Assembly (NCBI GenBank): GCA_900312665.1
Contig: ONZQ02000007.1
Location: 1,122,308 to 1,186,307 of the forward strand
DNA: 64,000 nt
Source: Cephalotrichum gorgonifer
Taxonomy: Eukaryota; Ascomycota; Sordariomycetes; Microascales; Microascaceae
Direction of reading: 5' to 3'
Below the pieces are notes generated by a model. That model had not been told where the DNA came from and did no database searches. It was given only the letters and a program-made list of their open reading frames with translations. The translations under genes and the position numbers were made by a program. Positions 11,801-25,263 of this stretch are shown here, in pieces; the stretch's first letter is position 1, and every line of letters starts with the position of its first letter.

Positions 11801-14263
11801 GTCTCCAATCACGTAGTCCACGAAAGAGTCGATCCCGGGCATCCGGTATGACGAGCCGAGATTCTCGGGGAACGGCAGGGAGTCGCTCAGTGGGCTTGAC
11901 CCCTCAACTGGGGTGACTAGGGAGGTGAGGAGGAGGATGAAGGCATAGGGTTCTTCGAAGCCGTTGCTAATCTCTTCGAGAACACGCTCGGGAGATACAG
12001 TCGGCGCGTGGGTCAGCTTTGGATACCCAGAGGTGTGACTGGCCTGGGAGCTATAGTACCCGGTTGTCCAGTTATCCAGGCTTGTCCACATGAGGTGGCA
12101 GTCCTCGGTGGTTTTCCTTGAAAGCAAGGCTCCCAGTGCCCAAAACGTACAGGCTCGAAGGCGTGGAGGTATTTGGCTGCCTGCGAGCTGGAAGAGAATA
12201 TCGATTAGATCGACCTTCGCTTCCCGGAGCAAATAGAGCCTGGCAGCCTCGCTTTCGGTCGCCAGCTTCGTCATGAGCCGTAAGTAGCACTCCAGCATCA
12301 TGGCCGATTCCGGCTCGGCCTCTGCCTGGGCGGGGTTGGGTTTGCCCGGACGGAAGGTGGTCGGCACCGGTGCGGGCTTTTCTCTGATTTTCTCGGAGAA
12401 GAAAGCCAGTTCCTTGAAGATTTGCGACCAGGTAAGCGAGAGGGATCTTCTGAGTTTCCCCGAGCCGTGGGTCCCCTCGTCGAGGAGGAAGTGATGTGCG
12501 GATGTTGCGCAGTCTTCGTTCTCCGATATGGCCTGCAACATTTCGCAGAATGCCGTGACCAGGGGCGTCGAGGCTCTGCGAGAGGCCCAAGTCATGAAGC
12601 CAGCCAGGTTGGACTCCTCATCCGACCAAAAATTAGCTCCAGCAAGGGGACGCCCTTCGTAAGAGTAGGCAATGATGATGAGAAACCTCTCCAGGTTCAA
12701 ATCGTGTTCGTGAGTCTGGCTCATCTGTCGTTGTTCGTCTTCATCGACTCGCAGTTTCCGGAGAACATTAGGTAGGTTCGTGATGAAGGCGTCAACGAAG
12801 TCTTCAAGCTGCCCCATCAGAGTTGTCTGGAAAGTCTCCGAGGAAGGTACAGAGTCCGCGGGCAGATTCGGAGATTTCCGCTGAAGCCACGTCCTCATTC
12901 CCATGCGAGCTGGGTCCTGCCATTCAACAGACTTGACATCGGCCGCCACAGAAAGCATGAAGTCGAAGGCGCCATCCCTGAGCGAATCGAGAAATTGTCT
13001 CGACCTCTCCTCGTCTTCTGCATTCGACCAGGCCATGTTAGTAATGTGATGAGTAAAGATCCATGGTGCTCCGGATGGTGTAACTCGCCTTTGTCCAAGT
13101 TGGCTTGTGACACTATAGCCTCGTCCTCGAAGTCGTCAAGGTAGTGGCCGCTATACTCGGCGATCCACCAAACCCGGAAGGCGGCTTCTACGTAAGGCAA
13201 CGCCCACCGCTCCGGCTCCAGAGGACAGACGGCAGAGTGAAGACTTCTTGCCTGTACTAGTCCGATACTTGACTCGGGAGATCCTAGCTTGGTGATGAAG
13301 CTTGCCAGAGGCGGGATTCGGTGGACTATTCGGTATCAGCTGGGGTACAAGAGTGTCGATGCCGATGCCGAAAGGGGGAGGGCGCTGCGATGCAAGACTT
13401 ACCAAGCAGACTATCATATTTATCGGCCGCTTTAAGCTCTACTAGGAGTGCCTTAAAGTCGTCCACCTGAGGTTGATCCTCGATGGCCCGGCACAAAATA
13501 ACACCCATAAGCTCATGCTGCTGGATGAGGCTGACACGTGAGAATTCAACTGTTTCGAGCTCTTCCGATGCCCCGGATGGCTGCCCTCCGGACATGACGG
13601 CGACAGCAGTGATCTTGTCGTTCAGCTTCTGAATCCAGGCTCTGACGTCCTTCATGGCGGCCATACATCTGGGAACGATACGCTGTGTATCCTTGGTCGC
13701 AAATACGACGACCTCGAGGATCTTCTGCGCGAGTTCGGATGGCCGGGGGTTTTCTCGTTCTTCATCCCCCGCTAAGTCGATGAGGATGCGTATTATGTTA
13801 AGGACGTACTTTCGGTGCTGGTGCAACCGAATGATTGCGCACTCCAGGAGAGAGCGGCCGAGGAGGGCAGGGTCATTCTGGGAGGCAAGAACAATCGCGG
13901 CGGCCTCGATCTCGTCTACCTCGATCTCGTCGGAGAGGTTCAGCACGATCTGCTTGAACTCGTCATTGATGGAGTATTCGTCCCCGTTTATCTCGATTTT
14001 GCCTAGGTAGGGCGGGAAGATCAGAACAGCTCAAGGGCCAAACGAAGAATGCGGGGGATAGGCCAGATGATACCAGCGTTGACAGCACTGCGGCTCTCGC
14101 TTCTCCTAGGCGGACGGGTCCAGAGCTTGTTGAGCTCCGTTTGGAAGACGGCCAGCAAGGCCTCATCCTCGCCGAGGTCAACATCGTCGCACCGACCTTC
14201 AAGTACGGCGAGGAGGGATCTGTCAAAGTCTTGAAGGGCAGCTAGTGTCGTCTGGTCGGCCAT
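8889..14263 (-). CDS. nup192: Nucleoporin Nup192 (Nup205 family), inner-ring scaffold of the nuclear pore
   Basis: Six exons on the minus strand: 14263-14074, 14002-13403, 13325-13089, 13017-9382, 9308-9049 and 8945-8889. They join in phase to 1659 residues, close to the family's usual ~1700. The start is the ATG at 14263. Family hallmarks include DRSLLAVLEGR near the start, GRSLLECAIIRLHQHRKYV, LEPERWALPYVEAAFRVWW followed by EYSGHYLDD, and a helical solenoid to the end. Nup192/205 is a scaffold of the inner ring that binds Nic96 and Nup53/59. The intron at 13018-13088 begins with GC rather than GT; phase and protein continuity (NLDK to EDEERSRQF) exclude the nearby GT. The last coding exon (19 codons) rests on a good GTAGGT donor and on phase. 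The gene shares its upstream region with tel1. Confidence 0.93.
13018..13088 (-). other. Probable GC-AG intron in nup192
   Basis: On the minus strand the intron would open AAAG|GCGAGT and close GAATGCAG, with an ACTAAC branch site upstream of the acceptor. It is 71 nt long. Using the nearby GT (GTTACA, five bases further in) would break the frame, while the GC donor joins NLDK to EDEERSRQF exactly as the family requires. Confidence 0.8.
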
Positions 14264-15363
14264 TTTGGCGTTTCGGAACTATCGCATCGTCGCTATGGCC
14301 AAGAACTATTCGAGCCACCAACGAAGGTCGCGAGAGGTGTTTTGCGGGAGCAGATAGCGGGGGACGGCCAAGCAGCAGGTTGGAAGCGGAAGGCGTAAGG
14401 TTCCGAGGTGGATTCTCCACGGATAAGAGGTGCGATATGGATGTGGTAAGTAGGCGATTGCTACTTTCGCACTGCAATTATTCCCGGGGAAGGGTGGTGG
14501 TGGTATTGGTGGGGATCCAAGGTCGGGGAGGAGCGCCGCTGCTTGGGGTGGGAGGGTTGTTGTCTTCACCCTCTCTCATCCGAGTGTTTAGTGGTGCATC
14601 ACGACCTTTTTTTCTGGGGAGCTCCCATCTGGGCCTGCGCCGCTTAATGGCACTGTATGAATTCCACTCCTGCTGCGTCGTTTCCAGTGACAGTTATCTC
14701 CAAAGCTCCACTTCTTTACGGTGCGCAAACACAGTGGACACGGTTGGGCGGTGAGATTCTGCCCGTTCAACGTCGCGTCCTGTCAGGGTCTAGTCGCGCG
14801 CCTCGAGCTTGATGACTATTTGTAGGTAATAGCAGGCTGCTTGCTGGTTTGGATGGAGCTTGCTCTCGGAACACCAATCCGGCCTCCCTCAACGACGCTG
14901 CTGGGAGCTATACTTTCTACTGGCGTTTTTCATCTCGTTTGTATTGATGTCTTAATATTTCGTCTAATTTCTGATATTCCGAGCAAACTGATAATTCCCC
15001 ATCTTTCAATCTCTCACCCACCATAATTGCACTTTGTGTGCCTTGCCCACACACACATACATACACACCTCATTAGGCAGCATAGCGCCTCCTCCTCTCA
15101 TTCTTTCTACCATCTCCAGATACCCACGGAAACGCAAAATCTGGAGTAGTCTTCCTTGAAGTCTCGCGTCTATCCGCGTATCTGCAGCCGGATACCCGGG
15201 CATTTTGGGGTCCCATCTGGAACCAAACACCAGCACCAGCGCCAGAGTATAAGACCACTTACCCAGCTCTCCGACCTCGCCTTCCTTCGTGAACACGATT
15301 GTAGAATATTTCACCCGCTATGCATGATCTTGAAGCCTACCACGATCTGTAACGGGCGGCAAG
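14264..15363. promoter_or_regulatory. Divergent promoter region of nup192 (-) and tel1 (+)
   Basis: The two start codons lie 1100 bases apart, facing away from each other, so both promoters and leaders must be here. The tel1 side (14990-15310) is CT- and CA-rich, including an ACACACATACATACACACC stretch near 15050, as is common upstream of fungal genes. I see no convincing TATA box. Two ATGs occur just before the tel1 start (see the uORF entry). Confidence 0.6.
15320..15352 (+). promoter_or_regulatory. Candidate 10-codon upstream ORF in tel1 leader
   Basis: ATG at 15320 opens ten codons closed by TAA at 15350-15352, eleven bases before the tel1 ATG at 15364. A second ATG at 15324, in another frame, opens a frame ending at 15398 that overlaps the tel1 start. 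If the transcript starts upstream of 15320, both could lower tel1 translation. Whether they are transcribed is not visible. Confidence 0.4.
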
Positions 15364-18300
15364 ATGTCATCCTCATCCAGGGGCTCCGCCACCCTTAACG
15401 GCATTTTGGGTGGGTGAAGTTCATGCCCCGACTTACTGTGAAACTCCAGTGCTCTCGAGCTAACCATCATCGCATCAGACAAGATAAGGGGCGGAGCTGT
15501 TAGGACTCGAGCCGCAGGTTTGGAGGGTGAGATTAACTCTGACGCTCCGCTCTATCGCCCTGATGCTGATTCGTTCCCAGATCTGATATTTCTCCTGGAC
15601 AAGAAGAACGGAGCCTCGCAAATGTACGGCACGTCATTCCATCTCCCTAAAAGTTCTTGCTAACTTGTGCAGCTCTGCTGTCGGCGACAACAATTATTAC
15701 CATAAGATCCTCGAGGCGCTCTTCACCTGCGCTGTGATCGAAAAGCCCCTTGCCCTCAGCGGAACCAAAAATGCGGCCTCTGCCGCAGCCCGCTTGTCGA
15801 AATGCGCCAAGGCCGTCAGGGCGGTGGTTGACCAAGGAGGTAGCAAGTTTAAACGAAAGACTGCCCTGGCCGTTGCAGATCACATCACCCAGATCCTTCC
15901 GGGGCCTGATGAGCAATTGGTGGAGCCCCTAGCAGAGAACTACATCAGAGCGCTTCTAGCCCTCCTATCCCGATCCGCCAATGTCGAACAGCTCGCCAAG
16001 CTGTCGGCAGAGGGATGGGTAGCCTGCGTCAAGTTCTGCGCCGATATTGTTGCAGGTTACGCCGCCAGCGCAGAGGAGGACCCCAGCCTTCTTGCTCGAG
16101 CATCGCCAGCGCCAGGGACCGCCCGATCCATGTCGATAACTCGGTCCACGGGTCGATCTACTCAAAGCTCTAGCCAGCGATCCAAAGGGCACATCTCCCA
16201 ATCCATGCTCCAGGATCTTTTGGAGTGCCTTCATTATCTTATGCTTCCGCCGCACGCTCCAGTCCGGCAGGTTGCGGCAAGAGTCTCCCGGTCTGTCGTG
16301 CGCATCTTGCAGATCAAGGGGTTCGCCCTGGGCCGGATCCAGCAGGCCTCTTTCTCCACTGTTAGCACAATCCTGAACCGCATTACCCTAGATAACCTGG
16401 CCCAGGCCAGATCTCTGTCAAGAGACCTGGTTCCTCTGGTTTCCCACTGGTGGCAGGCTCAGAAAGTCGCCAAGGATGAAATGCTGAAGGCAATACGAGA
16501 TGAGATGTTGCGAGCCATCTTCGCAATGTGTCTACACCTCGAGCATATCTCCAAGACTGCCCCCGACCACCGCCTACGTGGAGAGATTGAGGACCTTCTG
16601 GACATCCTCTGGGCAGACTACACAAAGCGAGACCTGCCAGACCAGCTACGCATCGATGACTTGAACTTTAGCTCCATGTTGGTACCTGACGACTACTTCA
16701 GGACGGGCATTTTTAGCCTTCACCCGCACAATAGGGAGGGCGAGCGCAAATGGGGTGTTCTGCAGTCTATCGCCCTCCTCGAAGACCTTCTGTTCAAGGC
16801 CGATAGGGCGGACGAGCCAGCCGTGGGTACCGATGAACAACCTCGAAAGCGGCGCCGAACGGCCCGTCAGCCTAACCGTCTGCGCCAGAAGCTGAAGTTA
16901 TTCGACCCGGGTAGTCAGCTCACCGCCCTTCAGCTAGTCCCATTCCTTGCTCAGAGCAAGATGCTATCTGACGATGACGCGTGGGATCTGTTAGCTGATC
17001 TGACCGTTCTGGTGACCCATAAAACGGAAGCCATTGCATCCTGGGCAATGCTGGCTGCTGCCAGGTAAGTGTGTTCCCCAACGCGGCAAGATATCGCAAA
17101 CTTTTGGCCATTAGCTGACCTTTGACGTAGCTGCGCGCTGAGGAAGGGTGCTTCGAGTGAAAACCTGGCTCCAATGTGGAAACAAATATGGCAGGTAGTT
17201 GTCCGAAACATTAGCCTGCCAGGTGTGGCCCGCGCTGCGTGTGTGCTCCTCCACACTATTCTGGAGACCGACCTCGTCGGTTACCATGACATTTCCAAGG
17301 ACGTTAATGATATTGTCACCACAGCCGACGTGAATGGGCCGGCTATCCTTGCTGACTCGACCCTTCTCCTGATGCTGCATCTCCTGAAGTTACGCAATCT
17401 CAAACTACCCAGTGCTGGCCAGACAACTTGCAGTCACATTATTAGATGGGTATTTCTCAAATGGGATCCCGGTAAGTCGCAAGCAAACCCCCCTCCTCTT
17501 TTTCCTCCTTAGCTTTCTGGAAACCTAACTTGAGCTTAGAGGACCTCTCGTTTGCCTCATTTTATTCCCCCCATGTTGCGCCGCTTGGGTTGGTAAATCT
17601 ACTTCGTGCGGCTTGTGGTGCCAGCCTTCTTCCGGCACCTCTTCCACAGCTGGTGTCTGGAGGGCCAGTCAGCCAGGCGTGGAAGCTTCACTGCGAAGTC
17701 GAGGCTACAGCAAGATATGTGCTGCTCCTCGAAGACCCCCAGCCGATCCCCCGCCTCTCTGTGTCCCGTAATCACTCGGTTCTCTCAAGCGGGATAGACC
17801 AGTCGTCGGATCCGTCTAGCTTCTTCACGTCGAAGAAGCTCGTCCTGGAGCTTCTCCATCCGAAGGTAGAGGAGCTCCAGGCCTTGTGCGACTCTTGGAA
17901 CAGGAGGGCAGCCGAAGGGTTTCAGCAAATATCCTCTGAGCGGCTGCAGAGCATGTTCACAGCGTGCATATGCGCGTCAATGCTTCTCCCACACTTGACA
18001 GACCTGAACACAAGGCAGTCGAGGGACATTGAGCCGGCTGTGCTCAAACTTGTCGATGGAACCCTATCGGCCGTCTTGGATTCCTTGGAACCTCAACTCC
18101 TTTTCGAGGTCCTATTAAGAGCGATCCGCCCCGTCATGCCTCAAATCTCAACGTCAGCCCTTACCCACTTAGCCACAGAATATCCGCCTCTATTATCTCT
18201 GTTTTCCAAGCTTGGCGGCGCTTTGCAAGAACAATCGGCTAGGCAGTCTTCTGGCTCGAATGTTGATGCTATGGATATCGACGATGAATTCGATTCACAG

Positions 18301-21300
18301 GCCAGCAAAGCCAGCTCGACTTCTCGCGCAGCCGATATGCCACGGCATAGCGCCGCCTTGAGCCTAGACCTTAGGGCCTTCCACCTCGACACGACTATGC
18401 GTCTGTATATGCTCAAGATTGTGTCCCAGGACCCTGGCCAAGTTGGCATCATGCCGGACGCGTTGCTTGACAACCTATTAACCCTTCCAGATGAAGACTT
18501 TGTGTTGGCCCAAGGAATGATGCTCGCGTTATTCAAGTCAGACACTATTACAAGCCCCAACAGTGCACTTCTAATCGTCAGGAAGATCGGGGGCATCATC
18601 GCAAAAATCCCCGACTATGACTGCTGCGAAGTCGCGCTCTGTAGCTGTCTTCACCTCCTTGAAGCACTTCTTCCCGTCTGGTTCGATACCACGCACGAAG
18701 TTGCAGAGACGGCGGGTGACGTTTACCACTACCTTATCAGCACCTGTCTGCCAGGTAACCATCTATCTTCAAACGTGCAGATATCCCTAGTCAGGCTTCT
18801 ACTGTCCATCATGAAAGTTGACTCTCAATACGCCGACAAGATGGGCCTATCATCTTGCCGATCAACTCTCCTCTCCCTTTCGAAACAGGGAGAAATGCCT
18901 GTGAGATTCTTTCTGGGAGCACACATCTCGGACATGTTCGGACTCTACGTCCTAAAGGTCCACGACAACATTTTTGTCGACGTCCTTAGCAGCCTCCCAG
19001 CGGACCCTGGCGACACGGAAGGAATTGCCTACCGGCTCTACGTCTTAGCCGAGCTAGCTTGCCGCTGGCCAACACTCCTGAGACGCTGCATTTATCACAT
19101 ATTCGAGACGCCGGGGAATATCCCCAGCTCGGCAAGCCACGCCACCCGATGTCTTAAGAAGGTGGCCACCGCTCTCAAGTTGAAATCGCCAACTGAGCTC
19201 TTCCGCTTGTTTGCCCCTCAGCTGTTGTACACCTGGCTGCTGAGCAACGCTATTGACGATATACCCTACACAATATTTGGCTTCTCCTCCCTGCAGCAGC
19301 TTGTCAAAACTTCCCAGGGCGAAGCGTCAGCGTTGATGATTATGCGGGGCCCAGGAGATTCACTTGATCGTCTCGCAGCCCAACTGGGCAAAACCACCGT
19401 CGAGGTGGTGTTGGAGAACTTCTCCAAAATCATGGCTTACTCCATCGCACATGGGATTGCGAGGTCGAAGAGCAGAGCTCAGCAGAATAGCCATGACAGC
19501 GGCGGAGGTGATTCAGGCAAGGGTCCCACCGAAGATAGGGGAGAGGCCTGGGTTCGAAAACTCCTTGGTTCGCAGGCATTCATCGAGGCCGTGTACGCTA
19601 ACTTCGCGGATACGGCGGCCCATTTCATGGACCTTTTCGATCAAGAAGACCCCATTGAGCAATATTTCGTCGGCCCTCTCTCCTATGCCGCTCAGATCCT
19701 GGCCGAGATCAAGGACTTCTCTCACTCCGCTGTTGGTTTGCCGCCGAACCAACAGCCGGTGTTCAAAGGCCGCCACCTCATTCGGCAGCTGAGCCACCTC
19801 TGCAACCTTGCCCCGAAGTATGAATTCACGGCGCTGTGGACCCCTTCTTTGGTTGTTTTTACGGCACGGAAGCTCATCAATACGGTTCACCCTGCTCTCG
19901 GCTCACTCCATGCGTGTTCCGTTCTCCGCAAGCTCCGAATCCTCATCTCCTTAGCAGGTCCTGTCGCCCTGAACTCGTACCCCCTAGAGATGCTGCTACG
20001 CTCCGTGCGCTCATTCATAGTTGACTCTGAGTGTGCGGATGATGCGATGGGCGTGAGCCAGTATCTTATCACCAAGGGAATCGCACATTTGGAGCAGACC
20101 CCCTCATTCCTGGCTGGCTATGCTCTATCCACCCTCGCGTCAATGCGGGTGTTCCTCGAGTCCAGCCAATCGAGTACAACCCAGGAGAGCCAGTTCAAGG
20201 CGACCATGAGCAAGGCAAAACAGTTCCATGCCTGGTTCAGCAAGTACCTGACTACATACAACTCCCCGATCTTCAAGGACGACCCCAAGAGGGAAGCCGT
20301 ATTTAGGTCTATCACCCACTCAGCGGCCCATATCCGGTCTTCTGGGAACGCAGAAAAGGGAACCCACGAGAGCAACCTCCTTCTCGAAGTCCTTCGAGAT
20401 GAAGCGCAAGAGGACCAATTGCTGAACGACTCCTCTCGAGACCTTGCTCTGGGACTCCTATGTGGCGACTTCAAGCTGCCAGAATCCAGCCAGGACGACA
20501 TGGTGAGGACTGACAGCGATGCCATCCAGCAGGCTCCTGTTGTCTGGAGAAGCTGCATGACCCAATCCCTTAGCGATGACTACCTCGCATGGGCGGGGAG
20601 GGTGGCTGGGAGATCGTTCGCTGCATCTGGAACCATACCAGAGGAACTACTGCAAGAGTCTCGGCTTTCATCGTATCTGCGCACCGCCCCCGGCGTGAAC
20701 GGCTCTCAGCGTGGGCTGATACACCTTCTCCAGGGTCTTACCATGCACAAAGAGCATGCAACCGCGGGACTAGCCGAATCTGCTCTAAGATCGATTGTTT
20801 CCGAGGCAAAGGCCAATCAAGATGATTTCCTCATAGTGGCCTGCCAAGAGACTTTAACCGAATCATTGTTCTCTACCTCGGACTGGGGGGAGTACTACCC
20901 CCCTCCAGGAGAGTGCCCATCTCTTGAGCCTCCGGTTGAGGATGGGCTGTTTATGAGAGAGCAGATCGAGAGCGCCGGCTGGCTACAGCGCCTGTGCTTG
21001 TACCTCTCCCGGGCTGCGTCCGACAGGGTGGTGGTACTTGCCGTTCTTTCTCATGTCCTCCAGGAGGTCGAGGCATTTGCGGAGCAAGCATTTCCATACA
21101 TCCTCCACCTTGCACTTCTCGCCCAGGTTGATGGACAACCGGTTGCCAAGCGACGAGTCTCTGACGCACTTAAGGAGTGGCTTAGCGTACAAGGCCTAGC
21201 GGCCAAGGAGAACCAGAAGCTTGCCGTGAATGCGATACTGTATCTGCGAACGCAGCAGTACCCGAACGAAACCTCGATTGCGGATCGCGCGCACTGGCTA

Positions 21301-24300
21301 GATGTTGACCTGTGGACGGCTGCTGCGGCAGCCTCGAGGTGTGGCATGCACAAGACCTCACTACTGTTCCTCGAAACCGCGTCGGCGGATACGGGGCGTA
21401 GCACACGACGATCCTCAGTCGCCCAAGAGCAGGATTCGGGTGATCTACTTTTGGCTATCTTTGAGAATATCGACGACCCCGACGCCTACTACGGAGTGCC
21501 TCAGAACTCTAGTCTTTCCAACGTTTTGGCACGCCTGGAATACGAGAAGGACGGAGCGAAGAGCCTCGCATTCCGCGGCGCGCAGTACGATAGCCACATT
21601 CGACGGCGGGATCCAAATGCAGACCAGGATGGGAGGCTGCTCGTACAAGCCTTGGGCACCCTCGGACTTGCCGGACTATCCCACTCTCTACTCCAGACGC
21701 AGCAGAGTCTTGACGGCGAGGGTACGTCTCTCGAGAGCACCTTCCAGACAGCGAGACGCCTGGAGCAATGGCACCTCCCCGTTCCTAGCTCAACCACCAA
21801 CTTTGCCGTGACGGTTTACAAGGCTTATCAGGCCATCAACAAGGCGACCGAGATGTCCGCGATTCGAAACACCATTCGTACCGGATTCGGAGATACAATG
21901 CGGGCGCTATCCGCTCAAGGGTACAATGCTACCAGCCTCCGGCAGCATCTTGGATCACTCGCGGTGCTGTCCGAGTTAGACGATGTGCTAGATGCTACAA
22001 ACCTCGCAGATATTGAGACGGTGCTGGAAAAGTTTGACACGCGAACCCGGTGGATGCGTAGTGGACGGTAAGTATCCATGCCACAACACGAACTTCAACC
22101 ATACATACTAACGAGCCAAGGTATGACGATGTTAGTTACATACTCTCTTGTAGAGGGACGACCATGAGCGTGTTGAGCCAGCAGGGATTGGTACGGGGGA
22201 AGGCAAACCTTTCTCCAGCGGATGCGCGACAAGTAGAAATCCGTTCCATGCTGATGGCATCAGACATATACCGCTTCCACAAGGCCACACAGGAATGTCT
22301 GAACCTGTCCACGTCACTAACAGACATGATTGGGCCATGTGAGAAGCTGGGCCTGGTCGTGGATGCAGCGGTCAAAATGGCGGCGGCCAACTCTCTCTGG
22401 GATCACGGAGAGATGACATCGTCGATCGGAATTCTTCAGAGCATCGACCAAGTTTCCTCCCTTAAGAAGCAGACCGTGGCCGTCAGCAAGTCTGACCTCC
22501 TATCCAAGATTGGCCACCAGGTGTCGGTCGCGAGGTTAGAAAAGCCCCAAGCGATCCAGAAGAAGTATCTCGAGCCCGCCCTGAAAGAGCTGAAGGGGAT
22601 GTACGAGGGGAAGGAAGCTGGGCAGGTGTTTCACCAGTTTGCCATGTTCTGCGATGAGCAACTGCAGAACCCGGACGGCCTCGAGGACCTGGCGAGGCTG
22701 CAGAATCTCAGGCAGGGCAAGAGTGACGAGGTGATGCAGCTCAAGGACCTGATTGCCAACACGACGGAGACTCAGCTCAAGAACAGATACACCAGCCACC
22801 TGGCCAAAGCCCGGCAGTGGCTCGAGCTCGATGAGCAGGAGTTGAGGAGAGTTGAGCAGACGCGCAATGAATTTGTGCGGTTGAGTTTGGAGAACTATCT
22901 ACTGTCCCTCGTCGCCTCGGATGCCCACAACAACGACGCGCTACGTTTCACCGCACTCTGGCTGGAGAGGTCAGAGGATGAGGGGACAAACGAGGCCGTG
23001 AAGCGTCATTTCGGCAAAGTCCCGACTAGGAAATTCGCGCCCCTCATGAACCAGCTCACCTCCCGTCTGCAAGATCAAGCGACCCTCTTCCAGCGGCTGC
23101 TTTTGGGTATGGTCTTGAGTATCTGCATCGACCACCCATACCATGGAATGTATCACATCTGGGCCGGTATGAACTCGCGTCTGAACAAGAGAGACGAGGT
23201 GGCGGTCTCTCGCCACAAGGCTACGGAAAAGGTGGCAAGGCAGCTGGCTACCACGCGCGAGGTCGCCTCGAAGTGGCAGGCAATCGACAAAACAAGCAAG
23301 TACTACCACGCGCTGGCTGCCGACCGCAACCCAGACAAATACAAGACGGGCGCCAGACTGCGACTGAAAGACTGCTCTGCGGCCCACAACCTCCTGAGCT
23401 GTCTGGTGCGCTACCCGATTCCGCCCCCCACGATGCAGATGGAGCTGGCAATGGATAAGGACTACTCGAGGTCCCCCACAATCGTTTCCCTAGAGCCCAC
23501 GATGTCTATTGCGTCGGGAGTCAGCGCGCCAAAGATCATCACCGCCGTTGGGAGCGACGGTATTAAGTACAAACAACTCGTCAAGGGCGGCAACGATGAT
23601 CTACGGCAAGACGCCATCATGGAACAGGTGTTCGCTGCTGTCTCGTCGCTCCTCAAACACCACCGCGCGACGCAGCAGCGGAACCTGGACGTCCGGACCT
23701 ACAAGGTGCTGCCGCTTACGGCGTCCTCGGGGCTGATCGAGTTCGTCCCCAACACGATACCGCTCCACGAATTCTTGATACCAGCTCACGAGCGGTATTA
23801 CCCCAAAGACTATAAAGGAAGTCAATGTAGGAGAGAGATTACCAGCGTCCAGGGGAAGTCGGTGGACGTGAGGGTTGCCACGTACCGAAAGGTCACGGAA
23901 CGATTCCACCCCGTCATGCGATACTTTTTCATGGAGTACTTTGTCGACCCGGATGACTGGTTCGCCAAGCGGCTCGCATACACGCGGACTACAGCGGCCA
24001 TATCTATGCTGGGTCACATCCTCGGGCTGGGCGACCGGCACGGCCACAACATCCTCCTCGACACGAAGACGGGGGAGGTGGTGCATATCGACCTAGGCGT
24101 CGCGTTCGAGATGGGGCGCGTCCTCCCCGTCCCCGAGCTCGTCCCGTTCCGGCTCACGAGGGACATCGTGGACGGGATGGGTGTTACGAAGACGGAGGGC
24201 GTGTTCCGGCGGTGCTGCGAGTTCACGCTTGACGCGCTGAGGGAGGAGACATACTCTATCATGACGATCCTCGATGTGCTGCGCTACGATCCGCTCTACT

Positions 24301-24640
24301 CTTGGTCCATATCGCCCGTCCGGCTGGCGAAGCTCCAGGACGCCAGGAGGGATGTCGAGGATGGGGACGAGATCGACGAGCAGGAGGCGGAGAAGAGCCG
24401 GAGGAAGGGTGGAAGGGTCAACGAGCCGTCCGAGGCGGACAGGGCGCTTGAGGTGGTGAGGAAGAAGCTGTCGAAGACGCTGAGCGTTACCGCGACGGTC
24501 AATGACTTGATTAATCAGGGAACCGACGAGAGGAATCTCGCGGTCTTGTATGCTGGTGAGTCCCCGAAGTCGCCCGTTACGTATATATTGTGTCTTGTTT
24601 GGCCACTAACATGGTTCTAGGCTGGGCGGCGTATGCCTAA
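15364..24640 (+). CDS. tel1: Serine/threonine protein kinase Tel1 (ATM family, PIKK)
   Basis: Eight exons: 15364-15409, 15479-15526, 15581-15623, 15673-17064, 17131-17471, 17540-22067, 22154-24555 and 24621-24640. All join in phase to 2939 residues, the normal Tel1 size. The three small 5' exons restore the TAN-motif region (GLEDLIFLLDKKNGASQI) ahead of YYHKILEALF. A long HEAT-repeat and FAT region follows. The kinase domain has GGNDDLRQDAIMEQ, the catalytic loop GLGDRHGHNILLD (catalytic Asp about residue 2760) and the activation segment HIDLGVAFEMGR. The FATC end is VLYAGWAAYA, its last six residues from the 20-base final exon after a 65-nt intron. Tel1 is recruited by Mre11-Rad50-Xrs2/Nbs1 to DNA double-strand breaks and short telomeres and phosphorylates S/T-Q sites. 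It appears intact. Confidence 0.96.
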
Positions 24641-25263
24641 GACATCTCGGCACACGGGGATATCCTTTTTGAATGTAAATATGAACTTGTAGAATAGAAG
24701 GCTTAAGCTAAATGGACATCCCCATGGGTTACTTTCTCAGGTCACACTCTCAGGTCACACTCCCAGGCCTACCTTGAAACATGGCCGGGCAACCACAACC
24801 ACAGTTGAAGTGGTGTGGTGTGGGTCCGTAGTTTTGCATGTGCTCGGTGTAGTCCGGTGTAGTTTGGCGGGGTGGACCTTCTGGCCTGTGCTTATGAGTA
24901 CCCCAATTATGTACCCGTATCTGTCAGCGAGCTTAAGCTTGGCCCCTCCAATCGCCATCACCGGGACTGGTTCTCGGGAGACTCCGTTTGCACCTCTCTC
25001 GGTTGGCATACATGAATTACAAAACATACCAATTGTTTGAGGCGCGGTATATCCATATTCCCCGTGATTACTAGCTCACTCACGAACTCCCGGTATTGTG
25101 TCCTACTCTTCTCTCCTCCGTGGAACCCGCAGAGAGCAGACTATCTTCGATCACGATCACGATTGCGACCACGACCACGGCCATTTCTCGTAACCCCGGC
25201 CGATAACTCCGCAACGAGGTTAAACACCCAACATCGTCGAAGCGGGGGCAGGCCGAACTGGTT
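24641..25263. other. Intergenic, tel1 3' region and cul4 promoter
   Basis: No gene is seen. It contains a 13-base tandem duplication (TCTCAGGTCACAC twice, about 24735-24762) and, just before cul4, an imperfect six-base repeat of GATCAC/GACCAC type at about 25150-25182. The latter half is presumably the cul4 promoter and leader. Confidence 0.55.

Noticed and set aside
15414..15449. Alternative 36-nt first intron for tel1 keeping more upstream sequence
   Set aside because: Too short to splice; the 69-nt intron with CTAAC branch and CAG acceptor fits better.
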